Below are positions 20,201 through 28,354 of a stretch of DNA of 64,000 nucleotides, piece by piece. A program made the position numbers and the translations under genes. Numbering within the stretch: the first letter of the stretch is position 1; every line of letters begins with the position of its first letter. A model generated the notes under the pieces. That model was not told the origin of the DNA. It ran no database searches and worked only from the letters and a program-made list of their open reading frames with translations. The stretch is from Acidobacteriota bacterium (GTDB lineage: Bacteria; Acidobacteriota; Blastocatellia; UBA7656): positions 62,001-126,000 of the forward strand of contig JBFMDH010000004.1 of the NCBI GenBank assembly GCA_040754075.1. The letters are read 5' to 3'.

Positions 20201-22023
20201 TGATTCGCGAAATCGTCAATCGCGCAAGCGCCGGTACGCTTGGCGCGGTGGCGGCGTCTTTGGACAAAGTGATGAGCCAGACGCCCAACGATATGAGCAT
20301 CGGGCGTTTGATTGTTGAAGAACGTTTGTTACCTGAAAATCAACTGCTCGGTATCTATCGCACGATTCATCAGAAATTCGCTGATGCGGCGACGGCAACT
20401 TTCGGCACGCCGGAATACGAAGACGGAACTTATGTTGGCGGCGTGTTTGTGTACCCTGCGAGAGATTTGAGCGAATGGCGGAGAATGTTTCTCGACCATC
20501 TGATTCGCGCCAAATTGCTCGATGAAGCGAAACTGCTGGTGACGACCATCAAACAGGAACAGGCTGATATTGATTTGGCACTGGAAGAAGCCGATGAAGA
20601 AGCCACCGATTATTATGAATGGTTGCCGCTGGCTTCGGCGCTGGTTGAACTTCGTCGCGGGCAAAACGCGCAGGCAGCGATTGCCGAGTTGCGCGATTAT
20701 TGCGGACTGAGCAGCGAAAATCAGGAAGCCGATGAAGGATATGAATCATCCGACCAGGCGACCTTGCACGAGCATTGCTTGAAAGCTTATGCGTTGCTGG
20801 TTCAGGAAAAACGTGAAACCGAGGCGGAGAGTTTGTTGTATGACGCTTATCGCAAAGCGGCGCGTAATCGTTATGCCAGTGACGCAAGCCTCGCGGGACT
20901 GGCGGAAATCGAAGCGCGTCGCGGGCAAACGAGCGAAGTCTCAAGACTCCTGAAACTCATTGTTGAGCGTTCAACCGATAATTTGCGGGCATTGAAACTT
21001 GCAGCCGAAACCGCCGCCAGACTCGGACGCTTTGCCGATGCCATTGACTTTCGCGAACAGATTGCCATCTCTACTCCCGATGATGCGACCAACAAAACTG
21101 AATTGGTGCGCCTGATAGCGGCTGCCGGTCGCAACGCCGAAGCGGTTGACCGCGCCATTGCCTTGTTAAATGAACGGACGACCCCGAACAGCGCGCGCGC
21201 GCAGATTGCCGAAGTGATTGGCGAAATCGCTAAAGTTGACCGCGCAGCGGGTGAGCGGGTGATGCGAATGTCTCAACAGGAAGCCGGAGCCATGCTTGCA
21301 CGCGCGGCGTATGAAGAAAGCACCGGCAATCTCGACGGCGCACGGACAATACTTGAACGCATTAAAGGACCGCTTGAAGCAGTCGCGCAACTCAAACTCG
21401 GCGTGATGATGCGAAACAGCAATCGTGATGCCGAGGCGGTTAAAAATCTGGAACGCGCATTGTACCTTGATGCCGATGGTTTGTTGACTTCGGCAATTCA
21501 ATATCGCGCATCAACGACGCGGGCGCATTTGATTATGGCTTACAGTCGTTTGCAACGTGACACGGCGGCAATCCGTTTGACCGAAGGTGAAACCAGCGGC
21601 TCAGTGTTGAGCGCAGCGGCGCGGCAGATTTTAAATGCCGCAAACAGTAGCGACGAGGATGAGCAACAAACGATTGAAGGCATGGTGTTTGAACCGGCGC
21701 TTGCGGTGGTTTCCGGCAAAGTGCAGGGCTTGCCGACGCTGGCAGACCTCAATCAAACGGTGTCTGTGAAATTGCAAAGCGAACTGCTTGCGGCGCTTGC
21801 CGATTCATCCGCGCGACTCGGAAGACTTGACCGCGCCCTCGCGCTGGAACGTCTGCGTGTGGCAGATGAAAAACAACCGCAGGAAAAAACGGCGATAGAA
21901 AAACGCATTGAAACGTTTCTGGCTGCACTTCGCCAACGCGAACAGGCGAATACGGCGCTGCTGCGTGTGAATACCGCAAACGCCACAACCGCGATTTATT
22001 CAGCGCGTGTATTGGGGAATTAA
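14248..22023 (+). CDS. Giant exported tetratricopeptide-repeat protein (2,591 aa)
   Basis: A basic N-terminus and a hydrophobic segment (about residues 5-25) give Sec export or membrane anchoring. A low-complexity Ala/Lys/Pro linker follows (about 30-80), and then TPR-like helical pairs fill almost the whole length (for example YAQLGDFKRAGEQWDKLIQIEPGDRETYLEVA and GKVDEAIAIVDKLVAEYPTNVGVVEESA-type units). An acidic low-complexity stretch (DEEYDEEEG) lies near residue 633. No catalytic domain was seen, so it is likely a large protein-interaction scaffold outside the cytoplasm. ATG 14248 is preferred over TTG 14239. The next gene starts 12 bp after the stop, so the two are probably co-transcribed. 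A short heptamer tract (16794-16828) is inserted in frame. Confidence 0.85.
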   Translation: MRRRIYLAAILLIAVTSVAVATLVAVQKAKPKSTGTSSTAAQKNAAQKGATPAKGAATAQAPIRPADPNRAPQAQVDEALFTNEDFFGVNASVARPYAVALERVGTLATQYPKDARLRLYSARLAERLGQFDKATTEMNQYAELKGRSPDALRRLVQFYHNRALHTDEVKTLRSLAQAMPVSERAPIYKQAATLVRTYALKEFKPADFFAELVAADSSNVQPVKDYVEELRLAKQNREALAVLAEFQAKFSSDLAYFLKTRAAIYEEQNDRRAAEAVYADSFDPNWSRKISGDYYELLRRFGRYRVARRGLQERVKAGATDLPTTARLFSFLSYEGNYAQASQVLRDLEARRAGRNLASTTNTNQPQPVRAASWTGQELEQTAAMFASIGHFDQASRYLYTLYLLGKLQPATVSREAALFRLFKVMIDAEGTPTRVGAGDLSFYKDIAEVDRHPGFMNGVLSLILANTEPAMEFATEEKAAAGYFNRAFAYRIFNAFKLEFPQSKNLGEMYLGIVNVFATMGEHKLAIATGREFLTKFPDSSSYIEVSLKIADSYVALDDRVNERATILPLLDRLAKNRPRGTPLIPSSAKRWAYTISPGFDAMFDKIKYTLEAYSDTYEPSSDKSDSGGDEEYDEEEGSYSNASTPKPGVSYSQVLERYVSSLATDDKQKETVAFFWAEIKKHPKDEGLYERFLSWLGQAQLINEQLKAYNQAIREFNSNTWYHRLARWYVRQKRGRELQQYAKQLIGVFDEEEISDYLYRFAGYGGTAEGDSLNWDQKLAFDLYDYAHKRFPRNLFFVRGMLTYLWNNRNTAEWEKLSQQYYFADRSIREPYLAWLSKQNQLRDKYQQSRNQKSEATGQNNSTNIPKNFAYQTFAADAALWLSHHDESLDVYRQLNALYPGETQYADRLADLTRSFGQTSDKLFEESAKTFEQMAAVYPANHDYRIKAGEVYAQLGDFKRAGEQWDKLIQIEPGDRETYLEVATVYWDYYQFEQALRVFGDLRQTTGDPNIYAYRMGAVYEGKGDMDLAIAEYVKVLNEAGAGRDTVSTRLAQLARRKGLEEKIVATYNRAHSANPNDWQLVIGYASYLAERERTADALALIRREIDKSADIAFLETTRDLFRSILRPEDELQVIARLAKAARDEREAMMYRLQNAAFLERRGKVDEAIAIVDKLVAEYPTNVGVVEESAKFYWRAGLIDRSLDLYKNTLAKAQGENLRTVTLQLARRQAEASRLDDAEKTLRTFYETHRTDTEAFAKLAEVLGTANKLDALTELYKAGLKDMREVGGDEARDKIAELRAGMIQTYDKLGKYTDAIDQHIEIINQFPEDEAKLAAAFDYAEKRQQVDRLIGYYQKLSKDAFKNYRWQLVLARMYERTGNVAGASEQYKNAVANEPSRAEFRFSLASTLARQRRFDEAIAVLRDGWTISGRDPQWLVEVARLQVSQGKRTDAVATIRQALAAKKNPKAEDELAMAGKLSSWGLNAEATRFYEEIFARLPKVLKDEYVSADTSVKGYVFSLIRTDAMPTVYQKLQRMREQYKAISDNSKETDAYKARNFVNALDSALRADFGQGVLDFASAQDAVAIASAIQTATQKYQLYTDKDELLRYIGIAHGAGLVETEESLLARIKDLAFKARAKPEDTKCYAELRALMSFYNRRAQYARAAEVLKNEFANDRYKERFDYQNQIANEYALAGDKAKETDALRIAYTNASGALINAGEVDWVKRYYTLLYETGNRDELQKLASAYNPYQLQLANFFIEKNEKDLARIAIAHANQSAAWVASRSAEVGLFLKDNSSQTENFFKTALDIRPIGQMLGRKVDQNATLLGDDWFYAARNYGYWLGNNGRDVEGRKLTPAEIEGNPSDEAAQLELAAYYLDRKDTKRALSHVALAAELAPNENQVALMRGAVLLAEGNKQGAFEAWGAMMNGRVSVDDAESYLKVMADNGFLKESLPLLENFIIAYVNRPVKNSQYETRMEALEPLIREIVNRASAGTLGAVAASLDKVMSQTPNDMSIGRLIVEERLLPENQLLGIYRTIHQKFADAATATFGTPEYEDGTYVGGVFVYPARDLSEWRRMFLDHLIRAKLLDEAKLLVTTIKQEQADIDLALEEADEEATDYYEWLPLASALVELRRGQNAQAAIAELRDYCGLSSENQEADEGYESSDQATLHEHCLKAYALLVQEKRETEAESLLYDAYRKAARNRYASDASLAGLAEIEARRGQTSEVSRLLKLIVERSTDNLRALKLAAETAARLGRFADAIDFREQIAISTPDDATNKTELVRLIAAAGRNAEAVDRAIALLNERTTPNSARAQIAEVIGEIAKVDRAAGERVMRMSQQEAGAMLARAAYEESTGNLDGARTILERIKGPLEAVAQLKLGVMMRNSNRDAEAVKNLERALYLDADGLLTSAIQYRASTTRAHLIMAYSRLQRDTAAIRLTEGETSGSVLSAAARQILNAANSSDEDEQQTIEGMVFEPALAVVSGKVQGLPTLADLNQTVSVKLQSELLAALADSSARLGRLDRALALERLRVADEKQPQEKTAIEKRIETFLAALRQREQANTALLRVNTANATTAIYSARVLGN
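16794..16828 (+). repeat. Short heptamer tract inside the giant TPR gene
   Basis: AGAAATC, AGAAGTC, AGAAGCC and ACAGGTC follow a GCAATCA unit. They encode an SRNQKSEATG-type linker that breaks the helical repeat pattern. Confidence 0.5.
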
Positions 22024-22035
22024 GGAGAGCCATTT

Positions 22036-23874
22036 ATGAGAATATCGAAAATTTTATTACTGATTGCCATTGCCGTGTTGGCGCTGTCGCACAAGTCTGA
22101 TGGACAACAGGCGCGACCGGTCAGTGAACAACTCAGGCTGGCTGCGGTGATGCCGCGCGGCGCGATGGTCTATTTGCAGGCGCGTGATTTGAGTTTGCTC
22201 ATGAAGACGTGGCTCGCTTCGCCTGTACATAATAATTTTTACGAAAGCGCCAGTTTTAAAAATTTCGAGAAGTCGAATGTGGCGCTCAAATTTCAATCGC
22301 GCAAAGAGGAGTTTGAAAAGGCGCTCGGTTTCAGCGTCGATGAAGCGCGACTGGCGAACTTGGCGGGCGGCGCTTCGGCGGTAGCGATTTATGACATCGG
22401 CAAACTCGAACTGGTGTTCGTTACCGAGGTCACACGCGAAAAGGCGCTCCTTAATACGCTGTTTCAGAATCTGCCGCAATTTCAGGAACGCCCGGCAAAA
22501 GATGGCTCTTATTATGTTCGCGAAGTCACAACCGATGCCGGACGCTTAACGCAACAATTCTGCTTTGCCCATGTTGACGGCAAACTGATTGTCACGACCA
22601 CCGAAGGCTTGATGATTCGCGCGCTGGCAAATGCCAAAGCCGCAGGTGAAGACGCCTTGCTTTCGGATGTCCTGGCAATCACCAATCAGGCGCGGAGTTT
22701 CAATGCGCAGGATGTGACGCTCTGGTTAGACCAGACAAAACTCAATCGCAATCAACTTTTCAGAAGCTACTGGATTTACGGCAATATCAAAGCGCAATCG
22801 GCGGATTCGCTTGCAAAAATCGAAAGCGGCCTGATCAATTTGAAATTTGAAACCACGGGCATCACCGAGCAACGTTGGTTTAAACTCGCAGGCAGCGAGC
22901 GCGTCGGGCATTTGAACAGCGAGCAATCAACGGCGTTTTTGAAATTCGCGCCCCGCGATGCCCAACTGGTCGAAATGCATGCAAGCAGCGGCGCGGCATT
23001 AAATGAAATCGCTTCGCAGACCCTGTTTGGCAAAGCCTTCGATGAAAAGGCAGTGGTTCCTGAAAACCAGGATAACGAAGATTCCGATTCGGATGAAAGC
23101 GAAAGCCGCAGCGCCAGACGCGCCGAACGTTATGCCAATCTCGATGCGCGATTCGATAAAGATGTCGATGACGCCCAGGCAAAATCAAAAAATAAAAATC
23201 CGCAATCCGCCGAAGGCTTGAGCCTCTCCCGCAATCCGCAAGTGACTAATCCGCTTGAGCCGATTCTCAACCCCGCCGTTTCTTATGCAGAGATGGCGCG
23301 TTCCAAAGATGAAGTCGGCAAACCGTTTGTCCATTTTGAACGCGCGGTGGTCATCGAGATGAACGGAACGATTGATAAAGCCGCGCTTGAACGAACGATT
23401 GCCGCAGAGATGCGCGAACGATTTGTAGTCGCAGGCATTGACCCGCAACTTGTCTGGCAGGATGAAGGCAGCGTGCGGTTCCTTGCCCAATCCCTGTTGG
23501 AACAGGGCGCGGCTTATGCGATTTCCGGCAAATATCTGGTCTTGTCTTCAAGCAAGGAATTCGCGCGTGACATTTTGCAGGCTGCGCAAACCGCCGATGC
23601 CAGAAACCGCTTGGATGGCGACCTGGAATTTTATGCCATTGTCAGGCTCGCCGCCGCCAAGCCGGTGTTTGATAAACTGATGAGAAAGCTTGATGGCAAA
23701 GTTGACAAACCGGTCGCCAAGAAAACTGATGATGAAGAAGCGGGCGACGAAGAGATTAAATTTTTCAGCGATAATCTCTCAAGTTTTGTATCGGCTTCGG
23801 CGATTCGCGAAATGCGCGTTCGTCGTAACAGCGCCGCAGGCATTCTTGCCGAGCGTGTGGTTTATACCTATTGA
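22036..23874 (+). CDS. Exported hypothetical protein, companion of the giant TPR protein (612 aa)
   Basis: AAGGAG lies 6-8 bp before the ATG and only 12 bp separate it from the TPR gene, so the two are likely translated from one message. The N-terminus is a signal peptide (ISKILLLIAIAVLALS, cleavage near SDG-QQ). The mature part opens with RGAMVYLQARDLSLLM, similar to the opening of the DUF3352-like protein at 5458. A charged low-complexity segment (DSDESESRSARR) lies near residue 355 and an acidic one (DDEEAGDEE) near 565. No enzyme motif was recognised. An extracytoplasmic partner of the TPR scaffold is the simplest guess (inference). Confidence 0.8.
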   Translation: MRISKILLLIAIAVLALSHKSDGQQARPVSEQLRLAAVMPRGAMVYLQARDLSLLMKTWLASPVHNNFYESASFKNFEKSNVALKFQSRKEEFEKALGFSVDEARLANLAGGASAVAIYDIGKLELVFVTEVTREKALLNTLFQNLPQFQERPAKDGSYYVREVTTDAGRLTQQFCFAHVDGKLIVTTTEGLMIRALANAKAAGEDALLSDVLAITNQARSFNAQDVTLWLDQTKLNRNQLFRSYWIYGNIKAQSADSLAKIESGLINLKFETTGITEQRWFKLAGSERVGHLNSEQSTAFLKFAPRDAQLVEMHASSGAALNEIASQTLFGKAFDEKAVVPENQDNEDSDSDESESRSARRAERYANLDARFDKDVDDAQAKSKNKNPQSAEGLSLSRNPQVTNPLEPILNPAVSYAEMARSKDEVGKPFVHFERAVVIEMNGTIDKAALERTIAAEMRERFVVAGIDPQLVWQDEGSVRFLAQSLLEQGAAYAISGKYLVLSSSKEFARDILQAAQTADARNRLDGDLEFYAIVRLAAAKPVFDKLMRKLDGKVDKPVAKKTDDEEAGDEEIKFFSDNLSSFVSASAIREMRVRRNSAAGILAERVVYTY

Positions 23875-23949
23875 GATTGTTGCGCGTTAAGCTGACAGGC
23901 TGGTATTTTCTTTGTTTCATAAAATCAGCTTTTTATTAACGAGGGTTAC

Positions 23950-24360
23950 ATGTATCGAGTAATGATTCTGTTTATTGGTCTGGCAATTTTGCCGGCCTGT
24001 TCATTAAAACCGCGCCAAGCCCCCAATGATGATGTGGACAAAGCCGCCATTCTGTTTTTTCAACGACTGGAAAGCGAACAATACGACAAAATTTATAATG
24101 ATGCCGCAGAGTCTTACAAAAAGACTTATGCGAAAAGTGATGCGATAGAGGCTTTCAAACAGATTGCCGCAATGGGCAAGACCACTCAACCCAATCGCGT
24201 GGAAATGCGTTTGGAAACCGAAGATGGCAAACGTGTGGCATTCCCGAAATTCGCGATTCAGTACGGACAGGTTCCCGGTTCGATTATTTTCAAATTTGTG
24301 GATGAAGGCGGCGAATGGAAGTTGGGCGGCTTTGATGTCAGACAAAAAGGACTCAGCTAA
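23950..24360 (+). CDS. Small predicted lipoprotein (136 aa)
   Basis: The signal sequence ends in a lipobox, LPAC (cysteine at about residue 17), so the mature protein should be lipid-anchored. The remaining ~120 residues have an N-terminal helix pair followed by strands ending in GGEWKLGGFDV, a pattern found in DUF4019/DUF3887-like small NTF2-fold lipoproteins; this family link is tentative. GAGGG precedes the ATG. It lies 75 bp after the exported companion and may belong to the same transcript. The residues around the lipobox are the firmest evidence. Confidence 0.75.
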   Translation: MYRVMILFIGLAILPACSLKPRQAPNDDVDKAAILFFQRLESEQYDKIYNDAAESYKKTYAKSDAIEAFKQIAAMGKTTQPNRVEMRLETEDGKRVAFPKFAIQYGQVPGSIIFKFVDEGGEWKLGGFDVRQKGLS

Positions 24361-24396
24361 GCGCGCGAGTCGTTCACCTGAAAATCATCACATCTT

Positions 24397-25017
24397 ATGA
24401 TCAAACCCAAAATCGGCATCTTAATTTCAGGGCGCGGCTCGAACCTGGTGGCTTTGCTTGAAGCTTGTCGTGACGGAAGACTGTCAGCCGAATGCGCGCT
24501 GGTGATTAGCAATATCGAATCGGCTGCGGGGCTTGGGAAAGCTCGCGAATTTGGCGTTGAAACGCTGTTTATCAGTCATAAAGGTCGGGGACGCGAAGAC
24601 CACGATGGCGAGATAGTCGGGGAGTTGAAAAAACGCGGCGTGTCACTTGTTTGTCTTGCGGGTTATATGCGGCTCGTCAGCCCGTATTTCGTGCGCGAAT
24701 TTCCCAATCGGATTTTAAATATTCACCCGTCCTTGCTTCCGGCTTTTCCGGGACTCGATGCGCAGAAGCAGGCGCTCGAATACGGCGTAAAACTCACCGG
24801 CTGCACCGTGCATATCGTGGATGAAGAGCTAGACCACGGGGCAATCGTTTTACAGCGCGCCGTTGAGGTTCTGGATACAGATACGGTAGAGAGCTTGTCT
24901 CAACGTATCTTGGAACAGGAGCATCAAATTTACCCGGAAGCGGTGGCGCGCGTTTTGAGTGAAGGATTTCAGGTCGCCGGTCGCCGGACGTTTTTCAATT
25001 CAGCGGAACAAAATTGA
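24397..25017 (+). CDS. purN: Phosphoribosylglycinamide formyltransferase (GART)
   Basis: Transfers a formyl group from 10-formyltetrahydrofolate to glycinamide ribonucleotide, the third step of de novo purine synthesis. GRGSNL near residue 11 binds the phosphate of the nucleotide. The active site contains the conserved Asn and His of LNIHPSLLPAFPG (about residues 107-119) and the Asp of ELDHGAIV (about 145). At 206 residues the length is typical. It is cytosolic. It lies 36 bp after the lipoprotein gene, but no other purine genes are in view. Confidence 0.95.
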   Translation: MIKPKIGILISGRGSNLVALLEACRDGRLSAECALVISNIESAAGLGKAREFGVETLFISHKGRGREDHDGEIVGELKKRGVSLVCLAGYMRLVSPYFVREFPNRILNIHPSLLPAFPGLDAQKQALEYGVKLTGCTVHIVDEELDHGAIVLQRAVEVLDTDTVESLSQRILEQEHQIYPEAVARVLSEGFQVAGRRTFFNSAEQN

Positions 25018-25708
25018 GTTCATTTAGCTGTATAGACTGATTCATCATTGACGCGGTCAGAGACCGCTTATTCAACGGAAATAACTGTTTTGAAACTCTC
25101 GAAGAGAGCGCGGCTCAATTCTATGATGTCGTAGTTGAGAAAAAATCTTTGACCGCATCATTCATTGGTCGGAACCCGACGCTAAATCGATTGCGGTTAA
25201 TATGTCACGATGCAGGTTGATTGAGTCTATAAAAAGATTAAGGCAGCGACCCAAGTGTCGGACTGCCTCGAATGAATGATTCTACCAGCGTTAATTTTTA
25301 AGTGGGTCGCTGCTCGTTTGATTAGAGCTTTTGAATCAGCAAATCCGTTGCCTGCGCCAATAAAAATTTCTATTCCTTTTTATTCTTGGAGTACGGTTGG
25401 GGCAAACGGAGTTAATTTAATCATTTGCCAACGCGCCATCGCTCGGAAATTCCTCGAATATATTTCGGCGAAAGAATAGCAAAAGCGGATGACCCATCTA
25501 AAGCAGATGGCAATTGTTTGTCTGAAAATCAAGGCGAAGCGTTTGAGAGTGCGGCGACTGGTCGCAGCTTTTCGTTTGCCGCAAAGCGGTCAGGTTCTCG
25601 CCAGGCTGAGTGATTCTTTTGCCAATGAAAAGCGGTAATCGTAGCGTATCACTCAACGGTTGCCGCACTCCAAAGCAGATGCATACCTATACGCAATTGA
25701 TTGTACGG
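25018..25708. other. Gene-free stretch with decayed palindromes
   Basis: No convincing gene. The region holds several imperfect inverted repeats: GCAGCGACCCA (25243-25253) against TGGGTCGCTGC (25303-25313), a GAGTGCGGC-type arm near 25548-25560 against TTGCCGCACTCC near 25660-25672, and GCGGTCAGAGACCGC near 25052-25066. These look like remnants of miniature inverted-repeat elements. Short ORFs here lack ribosome-binding sites and recognisable protein patterns. Confidence 0.4.
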
Positions 25709-27895
25709 TCATTTGATTTTATACAGAATATAACCCATTTGATCCGTATAAATGGGTTCGAGAAAGTTCCGGCTATAGATGTCGAAGGTCGTCCAGTTTC
25801 GCAGTTGCACCCGATAATCCGGCATCGACGTTGACCGCTTTCCGGAGACATTCGGGTAATTATCGCGCCCCATCAGCGCCACCCATTTGAACAGACTGTC
25901 GGTGAAGAGAATATGGGTCACGCCTTGTCGTTTCAAATCTTCGCTCACCTCGTTGAAGGATTGATTACGAATCAGCAAACGCCGCCATTCGGTTGAATCC
26001 CAGTTCACTTCCGCCAGATAGTCGCGTTGCAGACCGTAAGACATCTGCGCGCCAAGCATGAGAATGCGGGCATTCGTTGGCAGTTGATGGTTGATGAAAT
26101 CGAGCGGCGGGAAGTAGAACTGTGATTTCATAAATGCGCGCCTGGAAATTTTACCGCCGATGAAATCCACAGCGCGCGCTTTTTGCATCTGCTTAAAATT
26201 CAAGTAACCGCTATAGCCAACCGCTGTGCCAACGATTGCGCCAATCAACAAAGTCGTGATCGGAACCAGAATTTTTCGCCACTTGAATTTTTCACTCCAC
26301 TCGATGGGTTTACTCAAAAGATAGGCAACAATGACGGTGAGCGGCGGATAAACCGGCAACAGAATACGCCCGACCCATGAAGTCGAAGTCACCGATAGAA
26401 AAAACGCGACGCTGAAAAACGCCAGCCATAGTAACCGGCGGCGTTTGAAAAACAGCAATGCCAGCGGGGTGATAACGAATAGATAATTGGGATAATGAAA
26501 CTCCTCTGCCATGTTATACACATCCGGCTTGGTGAAATACTCCCACACTCTCAACGGATGCCGTTTGATCCTGAGCATGGCTTCCCGCGCCAGTTGTTGT
26601 TGTCTGAGGCTTGCAAGTCCCATATCCTCGGCGCGCGCATCTTGATAAAACTCCTCCAGTTTTTTTTCGTCTTCGGCATTAAAATAGCGAACCTCTGACG
26701 CCTTCATCTCGGCGACTTCACCGGTGACGAATGGATAGACGGGATTGTGAAACCAGAAGGCGTTTTTAATAAACCACGGCGAAGCGACCGCTGCCGCGAT
26801 TGCCGCATAAACCAAGCCGCGTTTGATAATGGTCAGAAAACCGGTTGACCGCCGGATGAAACTTTCGACCAAATACATCACCGCAAGCAAGAGTAGCCAA
26901 ATTCCTGCGGTGTATTTCACCCCCAGGCTCAGACCGGATAGGGCTGCCGAAATGTACAGCCAGGCTGATTTTTGCGACTCGAAATAAACCATCATGGCGT
27001 AAGTGGCAAGGAAAACTCCCAAGGCAAGGGTTACATCTACGCGGGCGGTTACCGCGACTTCGACGACCATCCCCGCGCCAAAGAAAGCCAACATCGCAAT
27101 GACGCCTACACGATGCCCGAAAAACCGTTTGCCAAACGCATAGAGCGCCAGCAAGCCAAGCACAGCTAAAATCAAACTGAATAGCTTGCTGGCAATATCG
27201 GCTTTCGCCAGCAGGCAAACCGCATAAATCATCTGAATCAGAAAGGGACCATTGCCTGCCCAGTTATCCAGAACCGGATAGACGCGACCCTGGTCAACGA
27301 ATTTCTGAGCGACGGACAGGTGATAAATCGCTTCATCGAACGAATGAATGGGAGTTGCCGCGCGCAACAACAGATTGATGATTAAAGCAGCCAATAAAAG
27401 TGCAAGCCCGATGCGCCATCTGGTTTTGATGGCGGCAAAAAACAGGCGCTCAAGGGTGTTGAATAATTCGGGGATTTCGCGAAATGCCACGGCGAGTAAA
27501 AGCGCCAGTAAAATGATGACGGGTGCGAGGCGAAGTAAGCCCATCAAGCCGAGAAACAACACGCCAAGCCCGATGACCCCGATGCCTGATAGGGATGAAA
27601 AAGCCAGCTCTTCTGCGGGGCTGTCAAAGACGATACCCAATAGACGAAAAATCCGGCGACCAACACAAAAGCCAATAGCGGTAAGCAATAATGCCAGCGA
27701 TAAATCAAAGACCCGGTCAAGCGTTAATAGCGCGCCAACATAATCTTCGTTCAGCTTGATGACTTGCAGGTGCACAGTCAACGCGGCAATAAAAACCAAA
27801 CCTGGCGGCAGGGTGAAAATTAAACGGCGAGTCAGGCGCAAGCGTTTATCGGATTGATCAGCTTCGTTGGTATTCGCAGCAACCATTTCATTCAT
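25709..27895 (-). CDS. GT39-type (ArnT/PMT-like) membrane glycosyltransferase (728 aa)
   Basis: A polytopic membrane protein with about 12 hydrophobic segments in the first 560 residues and a soluble C-terminal domain of about 130 residues. The first external loop carries HSFDEAIYHLSVAQKF near residue 190, the acidic motif of GT-C glycosyltransferases that use polyprenyl-phosphate sugars. KYTAGIWLLLLAVMYL and the VYPFVTG segment also fit this family. It probably transfers a sugar onto protein or lipid on the outer face of the inner membrane; donor and acceptor cannot be told from sequence. A second ATG nine bases in (27886) is an alternative start. It stands alone, divergent from the sigma factor gene. 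Confidence 0.82.
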   Translation of the reverse strand: MNEMVAANTNEADQSDKRLRLTRRLIFTLPPGLVFIAALTVHLQVIKLNEDYVGALLTLDRVFDLSLALLLTAIGFCVGRRIFRLLGIVFDSPAEELAFSSLSGIGVIGLGVLFLGLMGLLRLAPVIILLALLLAVAFREIPELFNTLERLFFAAIKTRWRIGLALLLAALIINLLLRAATPIHSFDEAIYHLSVAQKFVDQGRVYPVLDNWAGNGPFLIQMIYAVCLLAKADIASKLFSLILAVLGLLALYAFGKRFFGHRVGVIAMLAFFGAGMVVEVAVTARVDVTLALGVFLATYAMMVYFESQKSAWLYISAALSGLSLGVKYTAGIWLLLLAVMYLVESFIRRSTGFLTIIKRGLVYAAIAAAVASPWFIKNAFWFHNPVYPFVTGEVAEMKASEVRYFNAEDEKKLEEFYQDARAEDMGLASLRQQQLAREAMLRIKRHPLRVWEYFTKPDVYNMAEEFHYPNYLFVITPLALLFFKRRRLLWLAFFSVAFFLSVTSTSWVGRILLPVYPPLTVIVAYLLSKPIEWSEKFKWRKILVPITTLLIGAIVGTAVGYSGYLNFKQMQKARAVDFIGGKISRRAFMKSQFYFPPLDFINHQLPTNARILMLGAQMSYGLQRDYLAEVNWDSTEWRRLLIRNQSFNEVSEDLKRQGVTHILFTDSLFKWVALMGRDNYPNVSGKRSTSMPDYRVQLRNWTTFDIYSRNFLEPIYTDQMGYILYKIK

Positions 27896-28354
27896 AGTAG
27901 TGGCTCTGATTTCTTACCGGTTGTTACCTTCCGGTTGAGATGCGGCATTCTACACCGATTCATAAATCCTATACAAAGTGGCATCCGCTTTTTTGAATCA
28001 TCATTAACATCAATTAACACATCTGAGCCAGACAGGGATGATGGAGTTGGTTGATAAAATTAACCCGCGTAAATTTTTTTGCAAAATCTGTTACTTTTTT
28101 GCAGAATATCTTCCGCGATTGTTGTCCTATAAAATCAGCGGGGAATACTTTCGAGTATCGGGTGACTATTTTTTGTTACCGGTTGGGTAAACCATAGCCA
28201 TTCTCACATTCACTAAAATTTATTATAGACCCGTATTTCAAAGGTTTTAGAGCGCCATAGGTTTCTCGCCCATCGGTAGCGTAGAGCATTTTTGGCTCCA
28301 CCTCACCGTGCACAGGTTAGACCGTTGATTTTTGATTTTGTGGAGGCAGATTTA
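27896..28354. promoter_or_regulatory. Divergent intergenic region with a repeated TTACCGGTTG motif
   Basis: No gene seen. The 10-mer TTACCGGTTG occurs at 27914-27923, close to the glycosyltransferase start, and at 28176-28185, upstream of the sigma-factor gene. Near 28069-28110 two T-rich tracts each end in TTTTTTGCA. The repeated 10-mer could be a binding site for a shared regulator; no promoter was assigned. Confidence 0.3.

Noticed and set aside
25276-25613. Small plus-strand ORFs between purN and the glycosyltransferase.
   Set aside because: No ribosome-binding sites, no recognisable protein pattern, and they overlap decayed palindromes.
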